Shown here: positions 36,963 to 46,058 of the stretch, in pieces
How the letters are laid out: each line of letters starts with the position of its first letter
Numbering within the stretch: position 1 is the stretch's first letter
Assembly (NCBI RefSeq): GCF_052048135.1
Contig: NZ_JBNAIM010000002.1
Location: 186,001 to 250,000 of the forward strand
Origin: Pelagibacter sp052048135
Lineage (GTDB): Bacteria; Pseudomonadota; Alphaproteobacteria; Pelagibacterales; Pelagibacteraceae
Direction: 5' to 3'
Length of the DNA stretch: 64,000 bases
Position numbers and translations under genes: made by a program
Notes under the pieces: generated by a model
Seen by the model: only the letters and a program-made list of their open reading frames with translations
The model's database searches: none
Told to the model about the DNA's origin: nothing

Positions 36963-37087
36963 TTTATAATGCCCCCCAAAAAAAAATTTAACAAAAAAAA
37001 AGTCTTTTTATTTTAAAAAAACTTTCATAATTCGAGCAGTTAATTCAATAGTTATTCAATGTAAAGCAAATAATGACCTATTGAATT
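36963..37087. other. Divergent intergenic region with homopolymer tracts
   Basis: This 125-base gap separates the decarboxylase and regA. It holds a C6 run followed at once by A9, then a second A9 run. An imperfect hairpin AGTCTTTTT/AAAAAAACT spans 37001-37023, with one mismatch and a five-base loop. The inverted repeat beside regA is listed separately. No clear -35/-10 pair was found. Confidence 0.5.
37042..37087. repeat. 10-bp perfect inverted repeat abutting the regA start
   Basis: AATTCAATAG at 37042-37051 and CTATTGAATT at 37078-37087 are exact reverse complements separated by 26 bases. The right arm ends at the base before the GTG start candidate of regA. It could be an operator for autoregulation or a stem in the mRNA leader. 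Confidence 0.7.
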
Positions 37088-37678
37088 GTGGAAAAAAATG
37101 GCCATATAAGTGCTATGAAAAATGAAGGACAACTACAAAATTTAGCTGATTTTAATAATAAATCCTTACTTATAGTGGATGATGATAATCCATTTAGAGA
37201 AAGATTGGCCAGAGCTATGGAAAAAAAAGGATTTGAGGTAATTCAAGCTGAGGGTGTGAAAAAAGGGATTGATACAGTAAGAGCAAAAAAACTAGGATTC
37301 GCTGTAGTTGATCTAAGACTTGCTGATGGCAATGGTTTAGAGGTTGTTAAAGAAATTCAATCTTCTAATTCAAATAGTAGAATTATAATGTTAACTGGAT
37401 ATGGAAATATCCCAACTGCGGTTGCAGCAATAAAAGAGGGTGCAATCGACTATTTGGCTAAACCTGCAGATGCAGATGACGTTGAGAAAGCTCTTTTAGC
37501 TGATCCAGCAAAAAAGGCTGCTCCACCAGAAAATCCAATGTCAGCAGATAGAGTTAAGTGGGAACATATACATAGAGTGTTTGAACTTTGTAATAGAAAT
37601 GTTTCTGAAACTGCCAGAAGGCTTAAAATGCATAGAAGAACTTTGCAAAGAATATTGTCTAAAAGATCACCTAAATAA
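37088..37678 (+). CDS. regA: Response regulator RegA/ActR/PrrA
   Basis: Redox-related global regulator of the alphaproteobacterial RegBA system. The receiver domain has the acidic pocket IVDDDNPF near residues 29-36, the phosphoacceptor D75 in VVDLRLADG, and K125 in LAKPADADD. A proline-containing linker leads to a Fis-type helix-turn-helix (NVSETARRLKMHRRTLQRIL near the C terminus), which is the nearly invariant RegA DNA-binding domain. The start is GTG here; ATG at 37115 (nine codons in) is an alternative and leaves the domain intact. No RegB sensor kinase lies nearby. The 3' end overlaps bioY by eight bases. Confidence 0.93.
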   Translation: MEKNGHISAMKNEGQLQNLADFNNKSLLIVDDDNPFRERLARAMEKKGFEVIQAEGVKKGIDTVRAKKLGFAVVDLRLADGNGLEVVKEIQSSNSNSRIIMLTGYGNIPTAVAAIKEGAIDYLAKPADADDVEKALLADPAKKAAPPENPMSADRVKWEHIHRVFELCNRNVSETARRLKMHRRTLQRILSKRSPK

Positions 37679-38222
37679 ATTTTCTAATTTTAAATAGCTG
37701 TTTAGATAATACTGTGAGTATCAATATTTTATATATTTCTATTAATAAAAATGGTTTAGCTCCAACCAAAAAAATTTCATTAAAATTTTTATCTAAACCC
37801 ATATAATTCCATAACCCACCTAATCCAAGAACATAAATTATACTTACTGAAAATAATAAATACAAAAATACTACTATTGGATCTTTTTTATCATTTATAT
37901 GACCTGCAAAAAATGCTGTAAAAATAAAACCAATTAAGTAACCTCCCGTTGGTCCGAATAAATATCCTATTCCACCACCTTTTGCAAAAACTGGCAAACC
38001 AAAAGAACCCTCAATTAAATATATAATTACCGTCAAAGTTGCTAATTTATATCCTAAAACTATACCAAGAAACATTACCACAAAAGTTTGCATGGTTGCA
38101 GGTACTGGTGTAAATGGAGTTTGTATTTTAGACGAAATAGCCAGTAAAGCAGAGCCAATCAATACAAATATAGTAGATCTAATTATTTTTGAATTGTTAA
38201 TAAAGTTTTTAGTAAGTTCCAT
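37671..38222 (-). CDS. bioY: Biotin transporter BioY
   Basis: Substrate-binding S component of an ECF-type biotin importer; some BioY proteins work alone. The 183-residue membrane protein has about six hydrophobic segments and the family motifs IQTPFTPVPATMQTFVVMF near residues 33-51, GSFGLPVFAKGGGIGYLFGP, and TGGYLIGFIFTAFFAG. No BioM/BioN gene is adjacent. Its presence suggests biotin uptake. Confidence 0.93.
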   Translation of the reverse strand: MELTKNFINNSKIIRSTIFVLIGSALLAISSKIQTPFTPVPATMQTFVVMFLGIVLGYKLATLTVIIYLIEGSFGLPVFAKGGGIGYLFGPTGGYLIGFIFTAFFAGHINDKKDPIVVFLYLLFSVSIIYVLGLGGLWNYMGLDKNFNEIFLVGAKPFLLIEIYKILILTVLSKQLFKIRKFI

Positions 38223-38268
38223 AAAATAATAATACTCTTATTTTTTTAATAATCTATATTAATTTATA

Positions 38269-41043
38269 ATGAGCAAAATTCAAAAAACAGATCATTTTTA
38301 TCTAATAGATGGATCTGGTTATATATTTAGAGCATATTATGCGCTTCCCCCTTTAACAAGAAAAAGTGATGGACTACCAACAGGAGCTGTGAGTGGATTT
38401 TGTAGTATGCTTTTTAAATTACTAGAAGACTCTAAATCAAATCAGAATTTACAAAAACCAACACATTTTGCTGTAATTTTTGACTCAGCTAGAAAGACAT
38501 TCAGAAATGAAATTTATAGTGATTACAAAGCCAATAGGTCAGAAGCACCAGACGATTTAGCTCCACAATTTGAATATATAAGAAAATCTGTTTTAGCATT
38601 CAATTTACCCTCTGTTGAATTAATTAATTATGAAGCAGATGATTTAATAGCAACTTATGTAGATAAAATTTTAAAAGGAGGAGCTAAAGTGACAATAGTA
38701 TCTTCTGACAAAGATTTAATGCAGTTATACAGAAAAAATGTTCGTATTTATGATCCAATGAAAAATAAATTTATTTCTGAAGAAGATGTACATAAAAAAT
38801 TTGGAGTTGATCCAAGTAAGGTAATAGATGTTCAGGCTTTAGCTGGAGATAGCAGTGATAATGTTCCTGGTGTTCCAGGAATTGGAGTAAAAACTGCCGC
38901 AGAACTAATTAACAAATATGGTAATTTAGAAACACTTTTAAAATCTGCACATGAAATAAAACAAAATAAAAGAAGAGAGACGCTTATTGAAAATAAAGAT
39001 AAAGCTTTAATAAGTAAAAAATTAGTTACATTAAAAAATGATGCACCTGTTAATCAAGATTTAAATGATTTTGCATTAAAGCAAGTAGATAAAGATAAAC
39101 TTTATAAATTTCTAAGAGAAATGGAATTTAATAGACTATTAAGTTCTGCAATTTCAGCTTATGGAGAACCAAATCTAAGCAGTCATAAAAGTGAAGATAA
39201 AACTGTTGAAAGTCAAAAAGCAATCACAAAAAATGATTATCATTTAATTTCAGACTTAAAACAAATCGATAAATGGATTAAAGATGCTGAACAAGTTGGT
39301 GAAATTGCAGTTGACACAGAAACTGACTCACTAGACCCTCACCAAGCTAGTTTAATTGGTGTTTCATTAAGTTCAAAAATTGGTAAAGCTTGTTATATTC
39401 CTATAGGACACGACTCAAAAAAATCTTTAAGTAAAGATTTAGTATTAAAAAAATTAAAACCTATTCTTGAAGATTCTAGTATTAAAAAAATAGGTCAAAA
39501 TATTAAATTTGATTTTATAGTATTTTTTAAGCATGGAATTAATATGACATCAATGGAAGATACGATGCTCATGTCTTATGTGCTCGATGCAGGTAAAAAT
39601 AGACATAATATGGATACATTGTCGGAAATTCATTTAAATCATAAAACTATTGCGTTTAAAGATTTAGTTGGATCTGGGAAAAAAGAAATAAATTTTAGAG
39701 ATGTAGATGTTGAAAAAGCAAAAGATTATGCTGCTGAAGATGCTGACGTTACTTATAGATTATACAAAAAATTTCATAAAAGTTTAAAGCAGGAAAAATT
39801 AATAAATATTTATGAAAGTTTTGAAAAACCGATGTTAAAAATTTTAGCTTTAATGGAAATGGAGGGAGTAAAAATAGATAATAAATTTTTAAAAGTATTA
39901 TCTTCAAAATTTGAAAAAAAAATTGAAAAAATTCAAAAAGAAGTTTTTAAAATATCAAAAAAAGAATTTAATATTGCTTCACCGAAACAATTAGGAGAAA
40001 TATTATATAATGATCTTAAAATAGCAGATTTGAAGAGAACAAAAAAAGGAAGTTTTGCTACAAGTGCTGCAGTTTTAGAGGATCTTGCTTTTAAAGGACA
40101 CAAATTTCCACAATTGGTTTTAGACTGGAGACAATTGTCAAAACTTAAAAATACTTATTCAGACTCCTTACCAGAACATATTAACCCTAATACCAATAGA
40201 GTGCATACTTCTTTTTTATTAGCAGCTACTAACACTGGTAGATTGGCATCAAGTGATCCTAATTTGCAAAATATTCCAATTAAATCAGAGGATGGAAAAG
40301 ATATTCGTAAAGCTTTTATAGCAGAAAAAGATAATGTTTTAATTTCTGCTGATTACAATCAAATTGAAATGAGAATTTTAGCAGACCTAGCAGATGTTAA
40401 GGAATTAAAAAAAGCTTTTAAAAACAATGAAGATATACATTCACTCACAGCAAGCCAAATTTTTAATGTTGATATAAAAAAGGTAAATCAAGATCAAAGA
40501 AGAAAAGCCAAGGCAATTAATTTTGGAATTATTTATGGAATTTCTCAATATGGATTAGCAAAACAAATAAATGTTTCGAACTATGAAGCTGAAGAATTCT
40601 TAAATGCATATTTTGCTAAATTTCCTGAGATTAAAGTTTATATGGAGCAAACGATAAAATTTTGCAGAAAGAGTGGATACGTTAATAATATATTTGGTAG
40701 AAGATCTCATTTTATTAACATAAATGACAAAAATTATAATGTTCGAAATTTTCAAGAAAGAGCTGCGATAAATGCTCCAATTCAAGGGTCAGCAGCAGAA
40801 ATCATGAGACTAGCTATGATAAGACTCTACAGAAAATTAAGTGACGAGAAAAATGATAAAACTAAAATGCTTTTACAAATCCACGATGAGCTAATTTTCG
40901 AAACACCTAAAGATGAAGCAAAAAGAATCAGTGAAATCATAATTAATGAAATGACAAGTGTTGCAAAAAGCGACCAGCATTCCTTTTCAATACCTTTAAC
41001 AGTAGATTTGAATACAGGTGAAAATTGGGGGACACTCCACTAA
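38269..41043 (+). CDS. polA: DNA polymerase I
   Basis: Repair and Okazaki-fragment polymerase. All three domains are present in 924 residues: a 5'-3' exonuclease (LIDGSGYIFRAYYAL at 12-26, SSDKDLMQL, GVPGIGVKTA), a 3'-5' exonuclease with its acidic motif intact (AVDTETDSLD near residue 347), and the polymerase domain (SADYNQIEMRILAD, RRKAKAINFGIIYG, QIHDELIFE). The intact exonuclease motif is of note because many bacterial PolA proteins have lost it. Confidence 0.97.
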   Translation: MSKIQKTDHFYLIDGSGYIFRAYYALPPLTRKSDGLPTGAVSGFCSMLFKLLEDSKSNQNLQKPTHFAVIFDSARKTFRNEIYSDYKANRSEAPDDLAPQFEYIRKSVLAFNLPSVELINYEADDLIATYVDKILKGGAKVTIVSSDKDLMQLYRKNVRIYDPMKNKFISEEDVHKKFGVDPSKVIDVQALAGDSSDNVPGVPGIGVKTAAELINKYGNLETLLKSAHEIKQNKRRETLIENKDKALISKKLVTLKNDAPVNQDLNDFALKQVDKDKLYKFLREMEFNRLLSSAISAYGEPNLSSHKSEDKTVESQKAITKNDYHLISDLKQIDKWIKDAEQVGEIAVDTETDSLDPHQASLIGVSLSSKIGKACYIPIGHDSKKSLSKDLVLKKLKPILEDSSIKKIGQNIKFDFIVFFKHGINMTSMEDTMLMSYVLDAGKNRHNMDTLSEIHLNHKTIAFKDLVGSGKKEINFRDVDVEKAKDYAAEDADVTYRLYKKFHKSLKQEKLINIYESFEKPMLKILALMEMEGVKIDNKFLKVLSSKFEKKIEKIQKEVFKISKKEFNIASPKQLGEILYNDLKIADLKRTKKGSFATSAAVLEDLAFKGHKFPQLVLDWRQLSKLKNTYSDSLPEHINPNTNRVHTSFLLAATNTGRLASSDPNLQNIPIKSEDGKDIRKAFIAEKDNVLISADYNQIEMRILADLADVKELKKAFKNNEDIHSLTASQIFNVDIKKVNQDQRRKAKAINFGIIYGISQYGLAKQINVSNYEAEEFLNAYFAKFPEIKVYMEQTIKFCRKSGYVNNIFGRRSHFININDKNYNVRNFQERAAINAPIQGSAAEIMRLAMIRLYRKLSDEKNDKTKMLLQIHDELIFETPKDEAKRISEIIINEMTSVAKSDQHSFSIPLTVDLNTGENWGTLH

Positions 41044-41093
41044 TTAAATTCATTTGCCCAAATTAGAACAATTTAGTATTTTTATATAAAGTT

Positions 41094-41801
41094 ATGCATA
41101 AACAAACAATTGCTTTAGTTGATGATGATAGAAACATATTAACAAGCTTAAGTATAGCTTTAGAAAAAGAAGGTTTCAAAGTTCAAACTTATATTGATGG
41201 TGAAAGTGCTTTAATTGGTTTAACCAGAACCCCTCCTGATCTTGCAATAGTAGATATTAAAATGCCAAAAATGGATGGTGAGGAATTACTTAAGAAATTA
41301 AGAAAAAAAACTTCTTTACCAGTTATATTCTTAACTTCCAAAGATGATGAAATTGATGAATTGCTTGGGTTAAAATTAGGTGCAGATGATTTTGTTAAAA
41401 AATCAGGAGGCTTTTCAATTAAAGTATTAATAGAGAGAATAAGAGTTCAGCTTCGAAAAAAAGATTCGAAAGAAATTTTAGAAGAAAATAAGAGCATTAT
41501 ATCTCATGGTAAATTAAAATTAGATCCGTCACAATTAGAATGTGAATGGAATGGTAAACAATTACCAGATAAACTTACAACTACTGAATTTTTGTTAGTA
41601 AAAGAATTAGCTAAAAGGCCAGGAATTATAAAAGAAAGAGCTCAATTAATGGATATAGCTTACAGAGAAGATACTGATATAGAAGACAGAACTATTGATA
41701 GTCATGTTAAAAGGATTAGAAAAAAATTTAAAAAAGTTGATCCAGACTTTTCAGCTATAGAGACAAGATATGGGAGTGGGTATAGGTGGAATGTTAGCTA
41801 A
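41094..41801 (+). CDS. chvI: Two-component response regulator ChvI
   Basis: OmpR-family DNA-binding regulator of the ChvG/ChvI (ExoS/ChvI) system for envelope and acid stress. The receiver domain has DDD at 10-12, the phosphoacceptor D54 in IVDIKMPKMDG, and the conserved FLTSKDDEIDELLGL. The winged-helix domain ends in DRTIDSHVKRIRKKF and ETRYGSGYRW. The 235 residues are full length. It overlaps chvG by one base. Confidence 0.93.
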   Translation: MHKQTIALVDDDRNILTSLSIALEKEGFKVQTYIDGESALIGLTRTPPDLAIVDIKMPKMDGEELLKKLRKKTSLPVIFLTSKDDEIDELLGLKLGADDFVKKSGGFSIKVLIERIRVQLRKKDSKEILEENKSIISHGKLKLDPSQLECEWNGKQLPDKLTTTEFLLVKELAKRPGIIKERAQLMDIAYREDTDIEDRTIDSHVKRIRKKFKKVDPDFSAIETRYGSGYRWNVS

Positions 41802-43342
41802 TGTTTGGTAACTTTCTTAAAAATTTATCTATTTTAAAAAAATTTTTATTTTTAAATTTAATATTTTTTACAATAATTGGATTATTTACATTTATTTATC
41901 TTAAAAATGTACAACCAAACTTAATAAAGAAAAAATCATCAATTCATATAGAGGTAATTAATAATACAGTTGATAATTTAAACAGATTAAACGTTAAATT
42001 TGTTGAAGAAGATATTAGAAAATTTTTGTTTTCAACAAGATTTCTTTTTCAAAATCTTGATAGGGTAATATTTTTTGATGATAAATTAAATCTTGTTGGA
42101 GACTCAGATACACTTGATCTAGACCCAAGATCATTTTCAAAAAGACTAGACACTGTAGAGTTAGAGATTTTAAGTGATGAAAAAACTAAAGAAATTACTG
42201 AGAGTAAAAATATAGCTGTTGGCGATAAAAATGTTATATCCTTAAATGATGTGTTGATAAATTATGCTTCATCAAAAAATTTTGGACTTCATTTCACATT
42301 TATTCAAGAAGAATTTAATAAGTTCAAATTATCTACAATCAAAAATGTAACAAGGGATGGGAAAAATATTGGGTATTTGGCTATTACTGAAAATGCAAAT
42401 GATGTTAAAGCTGCAATTGATGAGAGAAAAACATTTATTATTAGGACTGCAATCGCAGTTGGAATAGTAATATTAATATTTTCATTTGTTTTAAATAGAT
42501 ACTTTCTTAAGCCAATAAAAAATTTAGTTAGTTATACGAAAAATATAAGAAATAAAGATACAAAAAAAACCAACATAGATTCTTTAAAAATAAGAAATGA
42601 TGAGTTAGGTTTACTTTCGAAGTCTTTAGATGAAATGACTTTTGAGTTACAAAAAAGAATTTCACAGGCTGAAAATTTTTCAACTGATTTGGTTCATGAG
42701 ATACGAAATCCTTTAGCTTCTTTAAAAAGTGCTTCTGAAATTTTACATGACACAAATGATATAGATCAACGAGTAAAATTAATTGATATTTTGAGCCATG
42801 ATGTTCAGAGAATTGAAAGATTAATCACAGATTACTCTCAAATGCTCAAAGATGAGGTTGCTCTAAGTAAAGAAAAGATAAAGAAAATAGATATAGAGCC
42901 AATTATTAAATCTGTTGTAGATGATTTTAATAATATTTATAAATTAAAAAGAGGGATAAAAATTTCATATTTAAATGATGGAAAAAAAAGATATTTTATA
43001 AATGGAATAGAAAATAGAATTGAACAGATAATTGCCAATCTTTTAGATAATTCAATATCATTTAGTGAAGATAATAAAGATGTTTTGGTTAAAGTCTCAG
43101 TATCAAATAATAATGGTGTGTCAGTTAAAATATTAGATGAAGGCCAAGGTTTTAAAGAAAAAGATACAAGCAGAATATTCAAAAGATTCTATAGTAATAG
43201 ACCAGATAAATTTGGACAACATTCTGGGCTTGGTCTAAATATTGTAAAAAATTTAGTTGATTTGCATAATGCAACAATAAGTGCTTCTAACAGGTCAGAT
43301 AAAAAAGGAGCGAGTATGGAAATAGTATTTCCTAGAGTTTAA
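41801..43342 (+). CDS. chvG: Sensor histidine kinase ChvG
   Basis: Membrane sensor partner of ChvI. Two transmembrane helices at about residues 15-34 and 212-231 bracket a periplasmic domain of roughly 175 residues. A HAMP linker, a HisKA domain with H299 in TDLVHEIRNPLASL, and an ATPase domain follow (NLLDNSISFS N-box, ILDEGQGF G1, HSGLGLNIV G2). The HPr kinase and PTS genes that usually follow chvG in rhizobia are absent; ahcY comes next. Confidence 0.92.
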   Translation: MFGNFLKNLSILKKFLFLNLIFFTIIGLFTFIYLKNVQPNLIKKKSSIHIEVINNTVDNLNRLNVKFVEEDIRKFLFSTRFLFQNLDRVIFFDDKLNLVGDSDTLDLDPRSFSKRLDTVELEILSDEKTKEITESKNIAVGDKNVISLNDVLINYASSKNFGLHFTFIQEEFNKFKLSTIKNVTRDGKNIGYLAITENANDVKAAIDERKTFIIRTAIAVGIVILIFSFVLNRYFLKPIKNLVSYTKNIRNKDTKKTNIDSLKIRNDELGLLSKSLDEMTFELQKRISQAENFSTDLVHEIRNPLASLKSASEILHDTNDIDQRVKLIDILSHDVQRIERLITDYSQMLKDEVALSKEKIKKIDIEPIIKSVVDDFNNIYKLKRGIKISYLNDGKKRYFINGIENRIEQIIANLLDNSISFSEDNKDVLVKVSVSNNNGVSVKILDEGQGFKEKDTSRIFKRFYSNRPDKFGQHSGLGLNIVKNLVDLHNATISASNRSDKKGASMEIVFPRV

Positions 43343-43387
43343 AGAGTTCTATTGATTAATTAATCCTTTATTGCTAGAAGTCCGTCC

Positions 43388-44674
43388 ATGGAAGATTATA
43401 AAGTAAAAGATATTTCTTTAGCAGAATTTGGTCGAAAAGAAATTTCGATTGCAGAAAGTGAAATGCCAGGCCTAATGGCATTAAGAGAAGAATATTCTGG
43501 TAAGTCTCCATTAAAAGGAGCAAAAATTATTGGATGCCTTCATATGACAATCCAGACAGCAGTACTAATTGAGACATTGGTTGATTTAGGTGCTGAAGTG
43601 AGATGGTCATCTTGTAATATTTTTTCAACTCAAGATCATGCTGCAGCTGCTATAGCTAAAGCAGGAATACCTGTTTATGCATGGAAAGGTGAAACAGAAG
43701 AAGAATACCTTTGGTGTATAAAACAAACAATAGTTGGTAAAAAAGATTGGAAACCAAATATGCTTTTAGATGATGGAGGTGATCTAACTGCAATAATGCA
43801 CAATGAATATAAAGGTTTATTAAAAGATGTAAGAGGTGTGTCAGAGGAAACTACAACTGGAATTAAGGCATTAAATAAAATGGAAAAAGATAATTTGCTT
43901 CTAGTGCCAGCAATTAATGTAAATGATTCAGTTACAAAATCAAAATTTGATAATCTTTATGGGTGTAGAGAGAGTTTAGTTGATGGAATTCGAAGAGCAA
44001 CTGATGTGATGATGTCGGGTAAAATTGCGATTGTAGCAGGATTTGGTGACGTTGGAAAAGGTAGTGCAGCGTCTTTAAGACAAAGTGGAGCGCGTGTTAT
44101 GGTTACTGAGGCAGATCCTATTTGTGCATTACAAGCAGCAATGGAAGGTTATGAAGTTGTTTTAATGGATGAAGCAATTAGTAAAGCTGATATTGTTGTA
44201 ACAGCTACTGGCAATAAAGATATCGTCACTGCTGATCATATGAGAAATATGAAGGATAGAGCCATACTATGTAATATTGGTCATTTTGACAATGAAATTC
44301 AAGTTGAAGCTCTAAAAAATTATAAATGGAGTGAGGTCAAACCACAAGTACATGAAATCGAACTCCCTAGTAAAAAAAGAATAATTCTTTTGGCTGAAGG
44401 AAGATTAGTTAATTTGGGATGTGCAACAGGGCATCCAAGTTTTGTTATGAGTGCTTCATTTACGAATCAAGTTATTGCGCAGATAGAACTTTGGAATAAT
44501 CACAAAAATTATGAAAACAAAGTATACGTATTGCCAAAACATCTTGATGAAAAAGTTGCTACTCTTCATCTTAAAAAAGTTGGTGCTAAATTAACAAAGC
44601 TATCCAAAGAACAAGCAGACTATATTAGTGTAGGAGTAGAAGGGCCTTTTAAACCTAATGCCTATCGCTACTAG
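43388..44674 (+). CDS. ahcY: S-adenosylhomocysteine hydrolase
   Basis: Hydrolyses S-adenosylhomocysteine to adenosine and homocysteine, clearing the product of SAM-dependent methylation. The 428 residues have LHMTIQTAVLIETL near 51-64, SSCNIFSTQDHAAAA near 74-88, the NAD motif GFGDVGKGSA at 218-227, and the C-terminal KPNAYRY. The last 17 bases overlap tsaE. The 45-base leader shows no recognisable SAH riboswitch. Confidence 0.97.
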   Translation: MEDYKVKDISLAEFGRKEISIAESEMPGLMALREEYSGKSPLKGAKIIGCLHMTIQTAVLIETLVDLGAEVRWSSCNIFSTQDHAAAAIAKAGIPVYAWKGETEEEYLWCIKQTIVGKKDWKPNMLLDDGGDLTAIMHNEYKGLLKDVRGVSEETTTGIKALNKMEKDNLLLVPAINVNDSVTKSKFDNLYGCRESLVDGIRRATDVMMSGKIAIVAGFGDVGKGSAASLRQSGARVMVTEADPICALQAAMEGYEVVLMDEAISKADIVVTATGNKDIVTADHMRNMKDRAILCNIGHFDNEIQVEALKNYKWSEVKPQVHEIELPSKKRIILLAEGRLVNLGCATGHPSFVMSASFTNQVIAQIELWNNHKNYENKVYVLPKHLDEKVATLHLKKVGAKLTKLSKEQADYISVGVEGPFKPNAYRY

Positions 44675-45113
44675 TAATGATAAAATAATTTTATCTACAG
44701 AAAAAAAAACAGAAGAATTAGCAAATAAATTTATAGATAAATTAACACTTGGAGATGTAGTTTTTTTATACGGTGAAATAGGAGTAGGCAAAACAACATT
44801 TGTCAGATATTTGATAAATGGTTTTCAAAGAGTAAATAACTTAAAGATGACCGAAGTTACTAGCCCAACTTTTAATTTAATAAATGAATATGAAATTAAA
44901 CAAACCAAGATTAATCATTTTGATTTATTTAGAATCAAATCATTGAATGAAATTAGAAATTTAGATTTATTTGATGACAGGTTAAATTCAATTACTTTAG
45001 TTGAATGGCCACAAATAATTAATAAAAAACCTAAAAATTTGATAGAGTTAGTTTTTAAATATGATGAAAATCACCAACAAAGATCTGTACAAATAAAAGG
45101 TATAAATTTGTAA
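44658..45113 (+). CDS. tsaE: tRNA threonylcarbamoyladenosine ATPase TsaE
   Basis: ATPase that works with TsaB and TsaD to form t6A37 on ANN-decoding tRNAs. The 151-residue protein has the P-loop GEIGVGKTT at 39-47, the family motif VTSPTFNLINEY near residue 74, HFDLFRI, and VEWPQ. The ATG lies inside the end of ahcY and is the only in-frame start that keeps the N-terminal helix. Confidence 0.93.
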   Translation: MPIATSNDKIILSTEKKTEELANKFIDKLTLGDVVFLYGEIGVGKTTFVRYLINGFQRVNNLKMTEVTSPTFNLINEYEIKQTKINHFDLFRIKSLNEIRNLDLFDDRLNSITLVEWPQIINKKPKNLIELVFKYDENHQQRSVQIKGINL

Positions 45114-45119
45114 TTTTAA

Positions 45120-46058
45120 ATGAAAAATTTAAAAAAATTAAAAGGAGACGCATCCTTTAGACAATTTTATAGAAAAAAAAATAAAAATTTAAGCTCTATT
45201 ATAGTTTTTGCAAAAAAAGAAAAATTAAAAAATTTAATAATTTATGATGCTATAAATAAAATTTTGAGAAAAAATAAAATTTTAGCACCAAATTTATACA
45301 AAGAAAATTATAAAAAAAATTATATTGAAATAGAAGATTTTGGCAACGAAACAATTTTTGAAATTTTAAAAAGAAATAAAAATGATAAATTTCATTATTT
45401 CAAAAGAATTATTAAAATACTAAATCAAATACAATTAATCAAAGACACGAAAATAAAAAATTTTAAAAAAAGGAACTATAAAATTCCAAAATATAATACT
45501 AATATATTGGTTAAAGAAGCAAATTTATTTTGTGATTGGTATATAAAAAAAAAATTATCTAAAAAAAAGAGAGAAATATTTACGAAAAAATTTAAAAAAA
45601 TTGTAAAAAAATTAGCATTCAATTTACAATTAAAAAATAACGTATTTGTACATAGAGATTTTCATGTCTCTAATTTAATGTTAGTTGGTGATAAGATAGG
45701 TTTAATTGATAGTCAGGATGCTTTAATTGGAAACAAGGCATATGATTTGGCATCTTTAATTGATGATGTAAGATTAAAAACTTCAAACTCGTTTAAAAAA
45801 AAAATTTTTAATTTTTATTTAAGTAAACAGAGTAACTTGAATACTTATAAGTTTAAAAACGATTTTGAAATATTATCCATTCTTAGAAATTTAAAAATAA
45901 TTGGCATATTTATGCGTCTTGCACATAGAGATAATAAAAAAAATTACTTAAAGTTAATACCTTATGCTTGGAAGTTAATTGATTTAAGAATTCATGAAAA
46001 TGAGTTGTTTCTAGATTTAAAAAATCTTTTAAGTAAAAATTTAAAGAGAAAATTATGA
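45120..46058 (+). CDS. amgK: Aminoglycoside phosphotransferase-family sugar kinase, AmgK-like
   Basis: Probable anomeric MurNAc/GlcNAc kinase of the peptidoglycan recycling route that by-passes de novo UDP-MurNAc synthesis. The 312-residue protein has GDASFRQFYR at the N terminus, the catalytic loop HRDFHVSN at 178-185, and the metal-binding IDSQDALIG at 197-205. The tsaE-amgK-murU order is conserved in alphaproteobacteria. It overlaps murU by four bases. It is very lysine/asparagine rich, and sugar specificity is inferred. Confidence 0.85.
   Translation: MKNLKKLKGDASFRQFYRKKNKNLSSIIVFAKKEKLKNLIIYDAINKILRKNKILAPNLYKENYKKNYIEIEDFGNETIFEILKRNKNDKFHYFKRIIKILNQIQLIKDTKIKNFKKRNYKIPKYNTNILVKEANLFCDWYIKKKLSKKKREIFTKKFKKIVKKLAFNLQLKNNVFVHRDFHVSNLMLVGDKIGLIDSQDALIGNKAYDLASLIDDVRLKTSNSFKKKIFNFYLSKQSNLNTYKFKNDFEILSILRNLKIIGIFMRLAHRDNKKNYLKLIPYAWKLIDLRIHENELFLDLKNLLSKNLKRKL

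Noticed and set aside
37001..37023. Intrinsic terminator in the decarboxylase/regA gap
   Set aside because: The hairpin is all A-T apart from one G-C pair, has a mismatch, and lies between divergent genes where no transcript needs to end.
43343..43387. SAH or SAM/SAH riboswitch before ahcY
   Set aside because: The gap is only 45 bases and shows no conserved core of either family.
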